A stretch of DNA of 64,000 nt from Rahnella sikkimica (GTDB taxonomy: Bacteria > Pseudomonadota > Gammaproteobacteria > Enterobacterales > Enterobacteriaceae). Location of the stretch: the NCBI RefSeq assembly GCF_002951615.1, contig NZ_CP019062.1:3162001-3226000 (forward strand), written 5' to 3'. Positions 22,058 to 32,374 of the stretch are shown piece by piece. The notes below the pieces were generated by a model that was not told the origin of the DNA, ran no database searches, and saw only the letters and a program-made list of their open reading frames with translations. Position 1 is the stretch's first letter. The number at the start of each line of letters is the position of its first letter. Position numbers and translations under genes: made by a program.

Positions 22058-23062
22058 GTGCTGGACAGTATCAAAATCAAACTCCAATATTTACTTCCTA
22101 AACAAGGATTAACCCGCCTGGCTGGCTGGGGCGCAGATAAACGTGCCGCCACGCTGACGTATTGGGTCATCAAAGCTTTCGCTCGTTTCTACAGCGTGGA
22201 CATGAAAGAAGCCCAAAATCCGGATCTCAAATCGTACGCCACCTTCAATGAATTCTTCGTCCGCCCGCTGCGTGATGGCGCGCGTCCGGTGGTCAGTGGT
22301 CTGGACATGCTTTGCCTGCCCGCCGATGGCGCAGTCAGCCAGTTAGGCGCGATTACCGACGGCAAACTGTTCCAGGCAAAAGGCCATTTCTACAGCCTCG
22401 AAGCGTTGCTGGCCGGGAATTATCTGCTGGCTGAAAAATTCAAAGAAGGCCAGTTCGCCACGATTTATCTGGCACCGCGCGACTACCACCGCGTGCATAT
22501 GCCGTGCGGCGGTGTGCTGCGCGAAATGATTTACGTGCCCGGCGATTTATTCTCTGTGAACCCGCTGACAGCAGCCAACGTCCCCAACCTGTTTGCCCGT
22601 AACGAACGCGTCATCTGCGTATTTGATACTGAATTTGGCCCGATGGTGCAGATTCTGGTCGGCGCGACCATCGTTGGCAGCATCGAAACCGTGTGGGCAG
22701 GCTGCGTCACGCCGCCACGCGAAGGCATCATCAAACGCTGGACATACCCGGCCGCTGGCGAAGAAGGCGCGATTGCGCTGGAAAAAGGCCAGGAAATGGG
22801 ACGTTTCAAACTGGGCTCAACCGTGATCAATCTGTTTGCTGCAAACCAGATCCGCTTCATGCCACAACTGAGCAACGGCACCGTCACTCGCATGGGCGAA
22901 CCGTTTGCTGAAGCACTGCGCAGACCGGCAACTGCAACGACGGAACCTGTTGCAGCGGAACCTGCGGTGCCAGAAGCACCTGTAACCCCGGAAGCACCTG
23001 TCATCAAAGAAACGCCGGCGGGTGTGGCCACAGCTGAACCACAAGCACCCAAAGACTACTGA
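22058..23062 (+). CDS. psd: Psd, phosphatidylserine decarboxylase proenzyme
   Basis: A 334-residue inner-membrane enzyme making phosphatidylethanolamine. The self-cleavage and pyruvoyl-forming site LGST is present ([13 protein letters not shown], about residues 250-262). The GTG at 22058 ([15 protein letters not shown]) has AAGAGG upstream and matches family starts; an upstream in-frame ATG adds 47 residues with no family similarity. The C-terminal tail is a Pro/Ala/Glu repeat ([11 protein letters not shown]), longer than the core enzyme needs. mscM follows 34 bases later. Confidence 0.96.
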   Translation: MLDSIKIKLQYLLPKQGLTRLAGWGADKRAATLTYWVIKAFARFYSVDMKEAQNPDLKSYATFNEFFVRPLRDGARPVVSGLDMLCLPADGAVSQLGAITDGKLFQAKGHFYSLEALLAGNYLLAEKFKEGQFATIYLAPRDYHRVHMPCGGVLREMIYVPGDLFSVNPLTAANVPNLFARNERVICVFDTEFGPMVQILVGATIVGSIETVWAGCVTPPREGIIKRWTYPAAGEEGAIALEKGQEMGRFKLGSTVINLFAANQIRFMPQLSNGTVTRMGEPFAEALRRPATATTEPVAAEPAVPEAPVTPEAPVIKETPAGVATAEPQAPKDY

Positions 23063-23096
23063 GTACGCGTTAAACCACTGAAAAGGAATTGAATAA

Positions 23097-26000
23097 GTGC
23101 GCCTGATCCCCGCCCTGCTGATGAGTTTATTGCTGGCCCTGCCTCTGGCGGCGACAGCAACCCCGACCGAAGATCAGCTTAAGCAAGAGCTGAAACAGGC
23201 GGAAGCCAATAAAGAAATGGCCAATCAGACGCAGGTGGTTGAGGCGCTGCAGAGTGCGCTCAACTGGCTGAATGAGTTGAATGTGTCGGCCGGGCGCACC
23301 ACGCAATACCAGGCGGTCATTGATGATTTTCCAAAACTGACGCAAGCATTGCGGCTCGAGCTGCAAAACCAGCCCGATAAGCCGCCAGCCGTTGATGACA
23401 CTATTCCTGCCGCTCAGCTTGAGCAGCAAATTTTGCAGGTCAGCAGCCAGCAACTGGAAGAAACCCGCCAGCTGCGTCAGGAACAGGACCGCTTCCGCGA
23501 TATCAGCGACTCAGTCAGCCAGATCCCACAACAGCAAACCGAAGCCCGGAATGCGCTCAGCGATATTGAGCAGCGCATGCAGGCGGCCATGGCAGCAGCG
23601 GCATCTTCACCGCTGGCACAGGCGCAACTCAGCGCACTTCAGGCCGAATCAGCGGCACGCAAAGCCAAGGTTGATGAACTGGAGCTGGCGCAGCTTTCTG
23701 CCAACAACCGGCAGGAACTTTCACGACTTCGCGCCGATCTCTACAAAAAACGCGCCGATTTTCTCGATCAGCAGTTGCAGGCTTTACGCAATATGCTCAA
23801 CAACCAGCGCCAGCGCGAAGCGGAACAGGCACTGGAAAAAACCGAGCTGTTAGCTGAACAAAGCGGTGAGCTTCCGCATTCCATCAGCCAGCAGTTGCAG
23901 TCGAACCGCGAGCTGTCGCTGGCGCTGAATCAGCAGGCGCAGCGCATGGATCTGATTTCCTCGCAGCAGCGTCAGGCGGCCGCGCAGACACAGCAGGTTC
24001 GTCAGGCGATTAACACTATCCGCGAGCAGGCGCAGTGGCTGGGTGCATCAAATCTGCTGGGCGAAACACTCAGGGCGCAGGTTTCCCGCCTGCCGGACAT
24101 GCCTAAACCGCAACAGCTTGACCGTGATATGGCGCAGTTGCGCGTCCAGCGCCTGCATTATGAAGATTTACTGGATAAGCAGGCGATCTACCGTCAGGGA
24201 CGTCAGGACGATGGCAAACCGCTGACGGCAGCGCAGCAAAAAATCCTGGATGCCCAGCTGCGGACTCAGCGTGATTTACTCAATTCGCTGCTCTCCGGCT
24301 GCGATACGCAAATTCTTGAACTGACCAAACTGAAAGTCGCCAACAGCCAGCTGGTGGAAGCGCTGAATGACGTGCATGACGCCGCGCACCGCTATCTGTT
24401 CTGGGTCGCCGATGTGAGCCCGATTGGTTTTTCCTATCCGATGCAGGTTGCCCATGATCTGAAACGACTGGTTTCACTTGATTCCCTGAGCCAGTTGGGC
24501 GGCGCATCCATGATGATGGTCACCAGCAAAGAAACGTTGCTGCCGCTGTTTGGCGCGCTGATTCTGGTGATTATCAGCATCAGTTCCCGCAAGCACTATT
24601 ACGCATTTCTGGCGCGTGCCAGCAGCAAAGTTGGCAAAGTCACACAAGACCACTTTTCACTGACGATGCGCACGGTGTTCTGGTCAATTCTGGTGGCTAT
24701 GCCGTTGCCGGTACTGTGGGCGGCGTTAGGCTTCGGGTTACAAAGTGCCTGGCCTTATCCGATAGCCGTCGCCATTGGCGATGGCGTAACCGCGACGTTG
24801 CCGATCCTCTGGGCGTTTATGGTCAGCGCCGCGCTGGCGAATCCTCAGGGGCTGTTTGTAGCGCACTTTGGCTGGCCGCAGCGCGCCGTCTCACGGGCGT
24901 TGCGTTACTACGCCCTGTCCATCTGGGTGATGGTGCCGCTGATTATGGCGCTGATTACCTTCGATAATCTGAATGACCGCGAATTCTCCAATACGCTTGG
25001 CCGCCTGTGTTTCGTCATTCTCTGTCTGGTGGTCGCGCTGGTCACACACAGCCTCAAACGCGCGGGCATTCCGCTTTACCACGATAAACACGGCAACAGC
25101 GAAAACGTCCTCAATAATACGCTGTGGTGGATGATGCTGGGCGCACCACTCGTGGCTGCGCTGGCCTCGCTGATGGGCTTCCTCGCGACGTCACAGGCGC
25201 TGCTGGCGCGTCTGGAAACCTCGGTCGCCATCTGGTTTGTTCTGCTGGTGATTTACCACATTATCCGCCGCTGGATGCTCATTCAGCGTCGTCGCATCGC
25301 TTTTGAGCGCGCAAAACAGCGCCGTGCTGAAATGCTGAACCAGCGCGCTCGCGGTGAAGAAGAGGGGCATCACGCCAACAGCAGTAATGAAGGCACGGTG
25401 GAAATCGAAGAACCGGTGGTCGATCTGGATGCGATCTCCGCGCAGTCATTGCGGCTGGTGCGATCCCTGCTGACGTTGATCGCGCTGATCTCGGTGATCT
25501 TCCTGTGGTCGGAAATCCACTCCGCGTTTTCTTTCCTGGAAAATATTCATCTGTGGCAGGTTTCCTCGACCGTTCAGGGCGTGGAAAGCATGCAGCCGAT
25601 CACGCTCGGATCCGTGTTGATCGCCATTCTGGTGCTGATTATTACCACGCAGCTGGTGCGTAATTTACCCGCCCTGCTGGAACTGGCGCTGCTGCAACAT
25701 CTGGACCTGACGCCGGGCACCGGTTACGCGGTACTGACCATCACCAAATACGTTTTGCTGCTGATTGGCGGGCTGGTGGGCTTTTCGCTTATCGGGATCG
25801 AATGGGCAAAACTGCAATGGCTGGTCGCCGCATTGGGTGTCGGGCTGGGCTTTGGTTTGCAGGAAATTTTCGCTAACTTCATTTCCGGCCTGATCATTCT
25901 GTTCGAAAAGCCGATCCGTATCGGCGATACCGTCACCATCCGCAACCTGACCGGCAGCATCACGAAAATCAATACGCGCGCCACGACGATTGCCGACTGG

Positions 26001-26465
26001 GACCGCAAAGAAATTATCGTGCCGAACAAAGCCTTTATCACCGAGCAGTTCATCAACTGGTCGCTTTCCGATTCGGTCACGCGTGTCGTGCTGACCGTTC
26101 CGGCACCATCGGAAGCCAACAGTGAAGAAGTGACGCAAATCCTGCTTAACGCCGCGCACCGCTGTTCGCTGGTGCTGGATATGCCTGCGCCGGAAGCGTA
26201 TCTGGTGGATTTACAACAGGGGATTCAGATCTTCGAACTGCGTATGCATGCCGCTGAAATGGCGCACCGTATGCCACTTCGTCACGAAATCCACCAGCTG
26301 ATTCTGGCCGGGTTCCGCGAGCACGGCATTACGCTGCCGTTCCCTCCGTTCCAGGTCCGTATGGAAACGCTGCACCGGGCGCAGAATGGCAATAATGCGA
26401 CGTTTACCAGCAGCAGCGGCAGTGGACGCAGCGGTAACAGCTCGCGTTCGCCGGGCGATTTGTAA
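23097..26465 (+). CDS. mscM: MscM, large MscS-family mechanosensitive channel
   Basis: A 1122-residue channel that opens under hypo-osmotic stress. GTG start and signal peptide (PALLMSLLLALPLAATATPT), a long periplasmic coiled-coil region very rich in Gln (about 25-460), then multiple membrane segments and the C-terminal MscS pore domain with VGLGFGLQEIFANFISGLII and EKPIRIGDTVTI. E. coli YjeP/MscM is 1107 residues. A Ser/Gly/Asn-rich tail ends the protein. It is probably cotranscribed with psd, as in E. coli. Confidence 0.95.
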   Translation: MRLIPALLMSLLLALPLAATATPTEDQLKQELKQAEANKEMANQTQVVEALQSALNWLNELNVSAGRTTQYQAVIDDFPKLTQALRLELQNQPDKPPAVDDTIPAAQLEQQILQVSSQQLEETRQLRQEQDRFRDISDSVSQIPQQQTEARNALSDIEQRMQAAMAAAASSPLAQAQLSALQAESAARKAKVDELELAQLSANNRQELSRLRADLYKKRADFLDQQLQALRNMLNNQRQREAEQALEKTELLAEQSGELPHSISQQLQSNRELSLALNQQAQRMDLISSQQRQAAAQTQQVRQAINTIREQAQWLGASNLLGETLRAQVSRLPDMPKPQQLDRDMAQLRVQRLHYEDLLDKQAIYRQGRQDDGKPLTAAQQKILDAQLRTQRDLLNSLLSGCDTQILELTKLKVANSQLVEALNDVHDAAHRYLFWVADVSPIGFSYPMQVAHDLKRLVSLDSLSQLGGASMMMVTSKETLLPLFGALILVIISISSRKHYYAFLARASSKVGKVTQDHFSLTMRTVFWSILVAMPLPVLWAALGFGLQSAWPYPIAVAIGDGVTATLPILWAFMVSAALANPQGLFVAHFGWPQRAVSRALRYYALSIWVMVPLIMALITFDNLNDREFSNTLGRLCFVILCLVVALVTHSLKRAGIPLYHDKHGNSENVLNNTLWWMMLGAPLVAALASLMGFLATSQALLARLETSVAIWFVLLVIYHIIRRWMLIQRRRIAFERAKQRRAEMLNQRARGEEEGHHANSSNEGTVEIEEPVVDLDAISAQSLRLVRSLLTLIALISVIFLWSEIHSAFSFLENIHLWQVSSTVQGVESMQPITLGSVLIAILVLIITTQLVRNLPALLELALLQHLDLTPGTGYAVLTITKYVLLLIGGLVGFSLIGIEWAKLQWLVAALGVGLGFGLQEIFANFISGLIILFEKPIRIGDTVTIRNLTGSITKINTRATTIADWDRKEIIVPNKAFITEQFINWSLSDSVTRVVLTVPAPSEANSEEVTQILLNAAHRCSLVLDMPAPEAYLVDLQQGIQIFELRMHAAEMAHRMPLRHEIHQLILAGFREHGITLPFPPFQVRMETLHRAQNGNNATFTSSSGSGRSGNSSRSPGDL

Positions 26466-26499
26466 TAGCTGATTTGTAACAGCAGCTTTTTCAATAAAT

Positions 26500-26530
26500 A
26501 AAAGAAACGGGGCAGATTTTCTCTGCCCCG
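26500..26530 (-). terminator. distal terminator of epmA
   Basis: Perfect stem CGGGGCAGA/TCTGCCCCG (26508-26530), followed on the minus strand by TTTCTTTTATTTATT. Confidence 0.75.
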
Positions 26531-26574
26531 GATCGGTACTCATTGACTGTTAATCCCTTCGGCGGGAGGAAGAG

Positions 26575-26602
26575 AGAGAAAATCCTGACCCGGCGGGTCA
26601 GG
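26575..26602 (-). terminator. proximal terminator of epmA
   Basis: Perfect 8-bp stem CCTGACCC/GGGTCAGG with a 3-nt loop, starting 2 bases after the epmA stop and followed on the minus strand by ATTTTCTCTCTTC. With the next hairpin it forms a tandem terminator. Confidence 0.65.
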
Positions 26603-26604
26603 AC

Positions 26605-27582
26605 TCAGGCGCGTGTGACCGGGAAGGCCAGCACCTGACTCAGGCTGGTTGCGCCCAGCGCAATCATAACCAGACGATCAACGCCCAGCGCCACACCGGA
26701 GCACTCCGGCATACCGTGTTCTAAAGCATCCAGCAGATTGTTATCAATCGGATGCTGAGGCAACCCGCGCGCGGCACGTTTACGGTTATCCTGCTCGAAA
26801 CGCTGACGCTGTTCGCGACCATCGGTCAATTCGCGGAAACCGTTCGCCAGTTCGATGCCCTTGTAATACACCTCAAAACGCTCAGCGACGCGGTGATCTT
26901 CGGTGCTGATTTCCGCCAGAGATGCCTGCGTGGCAGGAAAGTGATACACGAACGTCGGCTTGTCGCGGCCGATATGCGGCTCAACGCCCATCGTAAACAG
27001 CAACTGTAATAAGGTGTCGCGATCTTCTTCGGTATCGGCAATATTCGATAAATCCAGCTTCGCGGCAACTTCACGCAATTCCGCTTTGTCAGCAGATAAC
27101 GGATCTACGCCCAGATGGCGCGTGAACGCCTGCTGATAGGACAGGGTTTCTGCCGTATCGCAATCGAGCACCTGTTGCAGCAGATCGTCCACTTCATTCA
27201 TCAGGCGGTACATGTCATAACGCGGACGATACCATTCCAGCATGGTGAATTCAGGGTTGTGATGAATACCGGCTTCTTCATTACGGAAGCTGCGACCCAT
27301 CTGGTAAATCGGCCCGCTGCCCGCCGCCAGCAGACGTTTCATGTGATATTCCGGGCTAGTCATCAGATACAACGTCATGCCGTCAGCCGCACCCGGCCCG
27401 ACAAAACGCGTTTCAAAAGGCACCAGATGGATGTCGGTCACCGTGGCCTGGCTCATGGCCGGCGTTTCGACTTCCAGCACGCCGCGATCGGCAAAGAAAC
27501 GTCGGATTTCAGCGAGAATAGCCGCACGCTTCAACAAATTGGCGACAGGAGCACTGGGTTGCCAGCTTGCCGTTTCGCTCAT
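26605..27582 (-). CDS. epmA: EpmA, EF-P (R)-beta-lysine ligase
   Basis: A 325-residue paralogue of the class II lysyl-tRNA synthetase catalytic core without the anticodon-binding domain. It adds (R)-beta-lysine to a lysine of elongation factor P. Class II motifs: [20 protein letters not shown] (motif 2) and [15 protein letters not shown] (motif 3). It partners with epmB and efp, both about 5 kb away in this window. It diverges from frdA as in E. coli. Confidence 0.96.
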   Translation of the reverse strand: MSETASWQPSAPVANLLKRAAILAEIRRFFADRGVLEVETPAMSQATVTDIHLVPFETRFVGPGAADGMTLYLMTSPEYHMKRLLAAGSGPIYQMGRSFRNEEAGIHHNPEFTMLEWYRPRYDMYRLMNEVDDLLQQVLDCDTAETLSYQQAFTRHLGVDPLSADKAELREVAAKLDLSNIADTEEDRDTLLQLLFTMGVEPHIGRDKPTFVYHFPATQASLAEISTEDHRVAERFEVYYKGIELANGFRELTDGREQRQRFEQDNRKRAARGLPQHPIDNNLLDALEHGMPECSGVALGVDRLVMIALGATSLSQVLAFPVTRA

Positions 27583-27685
27583 GGTGATTTACTCCGAATT
27601 CAGAAAAGTCATGCAGTCTACCTGCAACCCTCAGGGCAAACAAATATCTCATTTTGCGAAGCAAAATACAGAGAAAGCCTAAACC

Positions 27686-27727
27686 TGCATTCACATCAAA
27701 TTACCACTACTCCTCATTGGGTATAAT
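27686..27727 (+). promoter_or_regulatory. frdABCD promoter with FNR site at -41.5
   Basis: TGCATTCACATCAA (27686-27699) matches 8 of 10 defined bases of the FNR box TTGAT-N4-ATCAA. TATAAT lies at 27722-27727, predicting a start near 27734, which places the FNR box centre at about -41.5, the class II activator position. FNR activation of frd without oxygen is established in E. coli. Confidence 0.7.
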
Positions 27728-27865
27728 AAATCCCTTACAAATAATAAGAATATTAACCTCTGGGACAGCGCCTGACTGTCATCAGCGGTGGTTAAGCCTC
27801 AGATTTAAAAACCTTTTTCGCGGGTGTTTCAAACCCGATCTCATTGATGATAGTGGAGGAATGCA

Positions 27866-29665
27866 GTGCAAACCTTTAACGCCGACATTGCAATTATAGG
27901 TGCAGGTGGGGCGGGTTTACGCGCAGCAATAGCCGCAGCGGAAGCCAATCCCAACCTGAATATCGCGTTGATTTCGAAAGTGTACCCTATGCGTAGTCAC
28001 ACGGTGGCCGCCGAAGGCGGATCTGCCGCAGTGACGCAAGATCACGACAGCTTTGATTTTCACTTCCAGGATACCGTTTCCGGAGGCGACTGGCTGTGTG
28101 AGCAGGACGTAGTGGACCATTTCGTTCATCAATGCCCGACTGAAATGGCGCAACTTGAACTCTGGGGCTGTCCGTGGAGCCGTAAAGAGGATGGTTCAGT
28201 CAACGTCCGTCGTTTTGGCGGGATGAAGATCGAACGCACCTGGTTTGCCGCGGATAAAACCGGCTTTCACATGCTGCACACCCTGTTCCAGACCTCACTG
28301 AAATACCCGCAAATCAAACGATTCGACGAGCATTTCGTTCTCGATATTCTGGTCGATGACGGCCAGGTTCGCGGCGTGGTCGCCATCAATATGATGGAAG
28401 GCACGCGCGTGCAAATCCGCGCGAATGCTGTGGTCATGGCGACCGGCGGCGCGGGCCGCGTTTACCGCTACAACACCAACGGCGGGATTGTTACCGGTGA
28501 TGGCATGGGCATGGCGTTCCGTCATGGCATTCCGCTGCGTGATATGGAGTTCGTGCAATATCACCCGACTGGCCTGCCCGGCTCCGGCATTCTGATGACA
28601 GAAGGCTGCCGTGGTGAAGGCGGTATTCTCGTGAATAAAGACGGTTACCGTTATTTGCAGGATTACGGCATGGGACCGGAAACCCCGCTCGGCGAACCGA
28701 AAAACAAATACATGGAACTCGGCCCGCGCGACAAAGTGTCGCAGGCGTTCTGGCACGAATGGCGCGCCGGACGCACCATTTCCACCCCGCGTGGTGATGT
28801 GGTGTATCTGGATTTACGTCACCTCGGCGAGAAAAAGCTGCGTGAGCGCTTGCCGTTTATCTGTGAACTGGCCAAAGCTTACGTCGGCGTCGATCCGATT
28901 ACCGATCCGATCCCCGTGCGCCCTACCGCGCACTACACCATGGGCGGTATCGAAACAGATGCGCAGTGCGAAACCCGCATCAAAGGTCTGTTTGCCGTCG
29001 GTGAATGTTCATCGGTTGGCCTTCACGGCGCAAACCGTCTGGGCTCCAACTCGCTGGCAGAACTGGTGGTGTTTGGCCGCATGGCCGGTGAAAAAGCGGC
29101 AGAACGCGCCGCCGAATCCAAAGACTACGGCAATACCGAAGCCCTCGACGCGCAGGTTCGTGATATCGAAAACCGCGTTGACGCGCTGATGAAGCAGGAA
29201 GGCGATGAAAGCTGGGCGGCCATCCGCGACGAAATGGGTCTGGCGATGGAAGAAGGCTGCGGGATTTACCGTACCACCGAGCTGATGCAGAAAACCATCG
29301 ACAAGCTGACCGAGCTGAAAGAGCGCTTCAAACGCGTCAAAATCAAAGATACCTCCAGCGTTTTCAATACCGATTTGCTCTACACCATCGAGCTGGGGCA
29401 CGGGCTGGAAGTGGCCGAATGTATGGCGCACTCAGCGATCAATCGCCGGGAATCTCGTGGCGCGCACCAGCGTCTGGATGAAGGCTGTACCGAACGCGAT
29501 GACGTCAATTTCCTCAAACATACGCTGGCCTTTTATCAGCCAGATTCCGCGCCACGTCTTGAATACGGCGATGTGAAAATCACCACATTGCCACCGGCAA
29601 AACGTATGTATGGCGGGGAAGCTGAGAATCACGATAAAAAAGATAAGGAGCAATCACGTGGCTAA
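27866..29665 (+). CDS. frdA: FrdA, fumarate reductase flavoprotein subunit
   Basis: The 599-residue catalytic subunit that reduces fumarate to succinate as the terminal step of anaerobic respiration, on the cytoplasmic face. [13 protein letters not shown] binds FAD, the [10 protein letters not shown] histidine carries covalent FAD, and HPTGLPGSG and [10 protein letters not shown] are active-site segments. GTG start at 27866 with GGAGG 6 nt upstream; an out-of-frame ATG lies 5 bases before it. It overlaps frdB by 8 bases. Confidence 0.98.
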   Translation: MQTFNADIAIIGAGGAGLRAAIAAAEANPNLNIALISKVYPMRSHTVAAEGGSAAVTQDHDSFDFHFQDTVSGGDWLCEQDVVDHFVHQCPTEMAQLELWGCPWSRKEDGSVNVRRFGGMKIERTWFAADKTGFHMLHTLFQTSLKYPQIKRFDEHFVLDILVDDGQVRGVVAINMMEGTRVQIRANAVVMATGGAGRVYRYNTNGGIVTGDGMGMAFRHGIPLRDMEFVQYHPTGLPGSGILMTEGCRGEGGILVNKDGYRYLQDYGMGPETPLGEPKNKYMELGPRDKVSQAFWHEWRAGRTISTPRGDVVYLDLRHLGEKKLRERLPFICELAKAYVGVDPITDPIPVRPTAHYTMGGIETDAQCETRIKGLFAVGECSSVGLHGANRLGSNSLAELVVFGRMAGEKAAERAAESKDYGNTEALDAQVRDIENRVDALMKQEGDESWAAIRDEMGLAMEEGCGIYRTTELMQKTIDKLTELKERFKRVKIKDTSSVFNTDLLYTIELGHGLEVAECMAHSAINRRESRGAHQRLDEGCTERDDVNFLKHTLAFYQPDSAPRLEYGDVKITTLPPAKRMYGGEAENHDKKDKEQSRG

Positions 29666-30392
29666 AATGCGAAGCCTGAAGGTTGAAATCATGCGCTATA
29701 ACCCGGAGACGGACAACGCGCCGCATCCGGTGGTGTATGACGTGCCTTTTGACGAAACAACGTCGCTGCTCGACGCGCTGGGTTATATCAAAGACTATCT
29801 TGCCGCCGATCTTTCCTACCGCTGGTCTTGCCGTATGGCCATTTGTGGTTCCTGCGGCATGATGGTTAACCGAGTGCCAAAGCTGGCCTGCAAAACGTTC
29901 CTGCGTGAATATCCGGAAGGAATGCAGATCGAAGCGCTGGCTAACTTCCCGGTCGAGCGCGATTTAGTGGTCGATATGACTCACTTTATCGAAAGCCTCG
30001 AATCCATTAAGCCGTACATCATTGGTAATACGCGAACCGTTGCGGAAGGTCCGGGGAAACAAACGCCTGCACAAATGGAGAAATATCATCAGTTCTCCGG
30101 TTGCATCAACTGCGGTTTGTGTTATGCGGCCTGCCCGCAATTCGGCCTTAACCCGGAATTCATCGGCCCGGCCGCCATTACGCTGGCGCACCGCTACAAC
30201 CTGGATAACCGGGATCACGGCAAAGCCCAGCGTATGCAGCAGCTCAACGGCCAGAACGGTGTCTGGAGCTGTACGTTTGTCGGTTACTGTTCTGAAGTCT
30301 GTCCGAAACACGTCGACCCGGCGGCTGCCATTCAGCAGGGCAAAGTCGAAAGTTCGAAAGACTTCATGATAGCGAGGCTGAGACCGCAATGA
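29658..30392 (+). CDS. frdB: FrdB, fumarate reductase iron-sulfur subunit
   Basis: A 244-residue electron-transfer subunit. Cysteine sets: [14 protein letters not shown] with KLAC for [2Fe-2S], [13 protein letters not shown] and [11 protein letters not shown] for the [4Fe-4S] and [3Fe-4S] centres. The GTG at 29658 ([17 protein letters not shown]) has AAGGAG upstream and gives exactly the E. coli length; an upstream in-frame ATG would add 16 unrelated residues. Start overlaps the frdA end. Confidence 0.97.
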   Translation: MAKMRSLKVEIMRYNPETDNAPHPVVYDVPFDETTSLLDALGYIKDYLAADLSYRWSCRMAICGSCGMMVNRVPKLACKTFLREYPEGMQIEALANFPVERDLVVDMTHFIESLESIKPYIIGNTRTVAEGPGKQTPAQMEKYHQFSGCINCGLCYAACPQFGLNPEFIGPAAITLAHRYNLDNRDHGKAQRMQQLNGQNGVWSCTFVGYCSEVCPKHVDPAAAIQQGKVESSKDFMIARLRPQ

Positions 30393-30403
30393 GGGAGGAA
30401 AAT

Positions 30404-30820
30404 ATGACGACTCGAACTCAGACCCAGGGCAGTAAACGTAAGCCTTACGTGCGCAAAATGCCCGCCAGCTGGTGGCAGCATTCACCTTTCTATCGTTTCT
30501 ATATGCTGCGTGAAGGCACGTCCGTTCCGGCAGTCTGGTTCAGCATCTTGCTGCTGGCCGGTATTTTCGCCTTACGCAACGGACCGGAAAGCTGGGCGGG
30601 ATTTGTGCATTTCCTGCAAAACCCGGTGGTGATGCTGATCAACCTGATTGCTTTGCTGGCCGCATTGCTTCACACCAAAACCTGGTTTGAGCTGGCACCC
30701 AAAGCTTCTATCGTGATTCTGAAAGGCAAGAAGATGGGGCCGGAACCGGTGATTACCGGTTTCTGGTGCGTAACTGCCGTTGTGACGCTGGTGATCCTCG
30801 CCATCGCGCTGTTTCTTTAA
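30404..30820 (+). CDS. frdC: FrdC, fumarate reductase membrane anchor
   Basis: A 138-residue subunit with three membrane segments ([42 protein letters not shown]) that with FrdD anchors FrdAB and binds menaquinol. Family core is [34 protein letters not shown] in shortened form: [17 protein letters not shown] chose the ATG at 30404, preceded by GGGAGGAA; its N-terminus is a few residues longer than in E. coli (131). Confidence 0.95.
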   Translation: MTTRTQTQGSKRKPYVRKMPASWWQHSPFYRFYMLREGTSVPAVWFSILLLAGIFALRNGPESWAGFVHFLQNPVVMLINLIALLAALLHTKTWFELAPKASIVILKGKKMGPEPVITGFWCVTAVVTLVILAIALFL

Positions 30821-30829
30821 GGGGGCGAT

Positions 30830-31189
30830 ATGAAAAATACTCTTCCTAAACGTTCAGACGAACCGGTGTTCTGGGGGCTGTTTGGCGCGGGCGGTATGTG
30901 GAGTGCGATTTTTGCACCGGTGATGATCCTGCTGGTGTGCTTCCTGCTGCCGCTGGGGTTTTTCCCCGGAGATGCACTGAGCTATCCGCGCGTACTGGCG
31001 TTCGCACAAAGCTGGATTGGCCGCCTGTTCCTGCTGCTGATGATCGTCCTGCCGTTGTGGTGCGGTCTGCACAGGATCCACCACGCTATGCATGACCTGA
31101 AGATCCACGTTCCTGCCGGGAAATGGGTGTTCTACGGTCTGGCAATGATCTTGAGCGTCGTTACGCTTATCGTGTTGATCCGCCTCTGA
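30830..31189 (+). CDS. frdD: FrdD, fumarate reductase membrane anchor
   Basis: The 119-residue second anchor, with three membrane segments and the sequence [18 protein letters not shown] typical of FrdD. Length equals E. coli. ATG follows frdC by 9 bases after AAGGGGGCG. In E. coli the ampC gene overlaps this end; here no beta-lactamase gene follows, and blc is next. Confidence 0.96.
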   Translation: MKNTLPKRSDEPVFWGLFGAGGMWSAIFAPVMILLVCFLLPLGFFPGDALSYPRVLAFAQSWIGRLFLLLMIVLPLWCGLHRIHHAMHDLKIHVPAGKWVFYGLAMILSVVTLIVLIRL

Positions 31190-31207
31190 TCTGAGAAGAT
31201 CTCCTTT

Positions 31208-31231
31208 CAGCGGTCATTCCCGTGGCCGCTG
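31208..31231 (+). terminator. probable frd operon terminator
   Basis: Stem CAGCGGTC/GGCCGCTG with one wobble pair, 18 bases after the frdD stop. The following sequence is pyrimidine-rich but not a clean U-tract. Confidence 0.5.
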
Positions 31232-31268
31232 ATTCTCCTACCGCATTTCCCTTTTCCTCAATTCTTAC

Positions 31269-31277
31269 CTACACTTA
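31269..31277 (+). promoter_or_regulatory. sigma-S type -10 of blc
   Basis: CTACACTTAG fits the extended sigma-S -10 consensus KCTAYRCTTAA, 27 bases upstream of the blc start. E. coli blc is known to be stationary-phase (sigma-S) induced. Confidence 0.65.
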
Positions 31278-31303
31278 GGCGATTACCTAAGGAAGGAATA
31301 TTT

Positions 31304-31828
31304 ATGCGTATCTGGTCAAAACTCTGTGTCATTGCCACGGCACTTTTATCGGTTGCTTGCAGCGTGACACCGCCTAAAGATGTCAAAGTCGTCAGCAATT
31401 TCGAGCTTAGTCGCTATCTGGGAACCTGGTATGAAGTGGCGAGGCTGGATCACAGCTTTGAAAGCGGTCTGGAACGCGTGACGGCCAATTACAGCCTGCG
31501 CGAAGATGGCGGCGTGAAAGTCATTAACCGCGGCTTTAATCCTGAGAAAAACAAATGGCAGGAAAGTGAAGGCAAAGGGTATTTTACCGGTTCACCGTCG
31601 CGGGCAGCGCTTAAAGTTTCGTTCTTTGGCCCGTTCTACGGCGGCTATAACGTCATCGAACTGGATAAAGATTACCGCTATGCGCTGGTTTGCGGACCGG
31701 ATAAAAGCTATCTGTGGATCCTCTCGCGAACCCCGACGCTCGATGACAGCGTCAAACAGCAACTGCTGAAAACCGCGCAAGGCTACGGCTTTGATACCAG
31801 CAAGCTGGTATGGGTCAAACAGCCGTAA
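31304..31828 (+). CDS. blc: Blc, outer-membrane lipocalin lipoprotein
   Basis: A 174-residue bacterial lipocalin. The signal peptide ends in the lipobox LSVAC (Cys about 19), giving an outer-membrane lipoprotein. The lipocalin signature is YLGTWYEVARLDHSFE, and DKSYLWILSRTP is the second conserved block. It is thought to bind lysophospholipids. ATG at 31304 follows AAGGAAGGA. It converges with ecnB. Confidence 0.95.
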   Translation: MRIWSKLCVIATALLSVACSVTPPKDVKVVSNFELSRYLGTWYEVARLDHSFESGLERVTANYSLREDGGVKVINRGFNPEKNKWQESEGKGYFTGSPSRAALKVSFFGPFYGGYNVIELDKDYRYALVCGPDKSYLWILSRTPTLDDSVKQQLLKTAQGYGFDTSKLVWVKQP

Positions 31829-31904
31829 GTTTTCGCCCCCCAGAAACAACACTGCCTGCATCAATGTGCAGGCAGACTTCAGCTTACTTCATCTCACTCG
31901 CCCG

Positions 31905-32039
31905 TTACTGAGCGCTTTTCTGAATTGCCTGGCCGCCGGCAGAGACGTCTTCACCCACACCACGCGTAGTATTGCAGGCGGTTAACGCAGAAGACAGGAC
32001 AAGAACAGACAGGATTGCGAGGATACTTTTCTTCAGCAT
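31905..32039 (-). CDS. ecnB: EcnB, entericidin B lipoprotein
   Basis: A 44-residue lipoprotein: signal [16 protein letters not shown] with lipobox LTAC, then [18 protein letters not shown]. In E. coli entericidin B is a bacteriolytic peptide made in stationary phase and balanced by EcnA. I took the ATG at 32039, preceded by AGGAAGGAAG, not a long upstream extension. It follows ecnA on the minus strand with its own sigma-S-like promoter. Confidence 0.92.
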   Translation of the reverse strand: MLKKSILAILSVLVLSSALTACNTTRGVGEDVSAGGQAIQKSAQ

Positions 32040-32079
32040 ATAAACTTCCTTCCTATAAGAGAATGTAAAGTACGACACA

Positions 32080-32090
32080 CTAAGTGTAGC
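32080..32090 (-). promoter_or_regulatory. sigma-S type -10 of ecnB
   Basis: GCTACACTTAG on the minus strand, 41 bases upstream of the ecnB start, matches KCTAYRCTTAA in all but the last base. Sigma-S control of ecnB is established in E. coli. Confidence 0.7.
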
Positions 32091-32157
32091 TAATTTTACG
32101 GATGTGACGGGAAACAGGAAGGATTTTAGGAAAGTGGGTAAAACGAGGCTGAAGGGA

Positions 32158-32286
32158 TCAGCCTGCTTTGGAAATCGCGCCACCCAGATGCTGGATGTCT
32201 TCACCGAAACCGTGAACCGTGTTGCAACCGGATAACGAAGCCAGCAACATCACTGAAACCACGATAAACATCATCTTCTTCAACAT
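32158..32286 (-). CDS. ecnA: EcnA, entericidin A lipoprotein
   Basis: A 42-residue lipoprotein with signal [16 protein letters not shown] and a mature part [19 protein letters not shown], clearly like E. coli EcnA, the antagonist of entericidin B. The first ATG at 32286 lacks a good ribosome-binding site; a start at the fifth or sixth codon, behind GAAGAAG, is equally plausible. It lies downstream of efp on the same strand. Confidence 0.88.
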   Translation of the reverse strand: MLKKMMFIVVSVMLLASLSGCNTVHGFGEDIQHLGGAISKAG

Positions 32287-32374
32287 GGTAAACACAATCC
32301 CATTCAACAGGTTGAGCCGGAAAGCTGCGACAGGCATTACCCTGTGGCAGCTTTCATCCAGCGTAATAAGTAAC

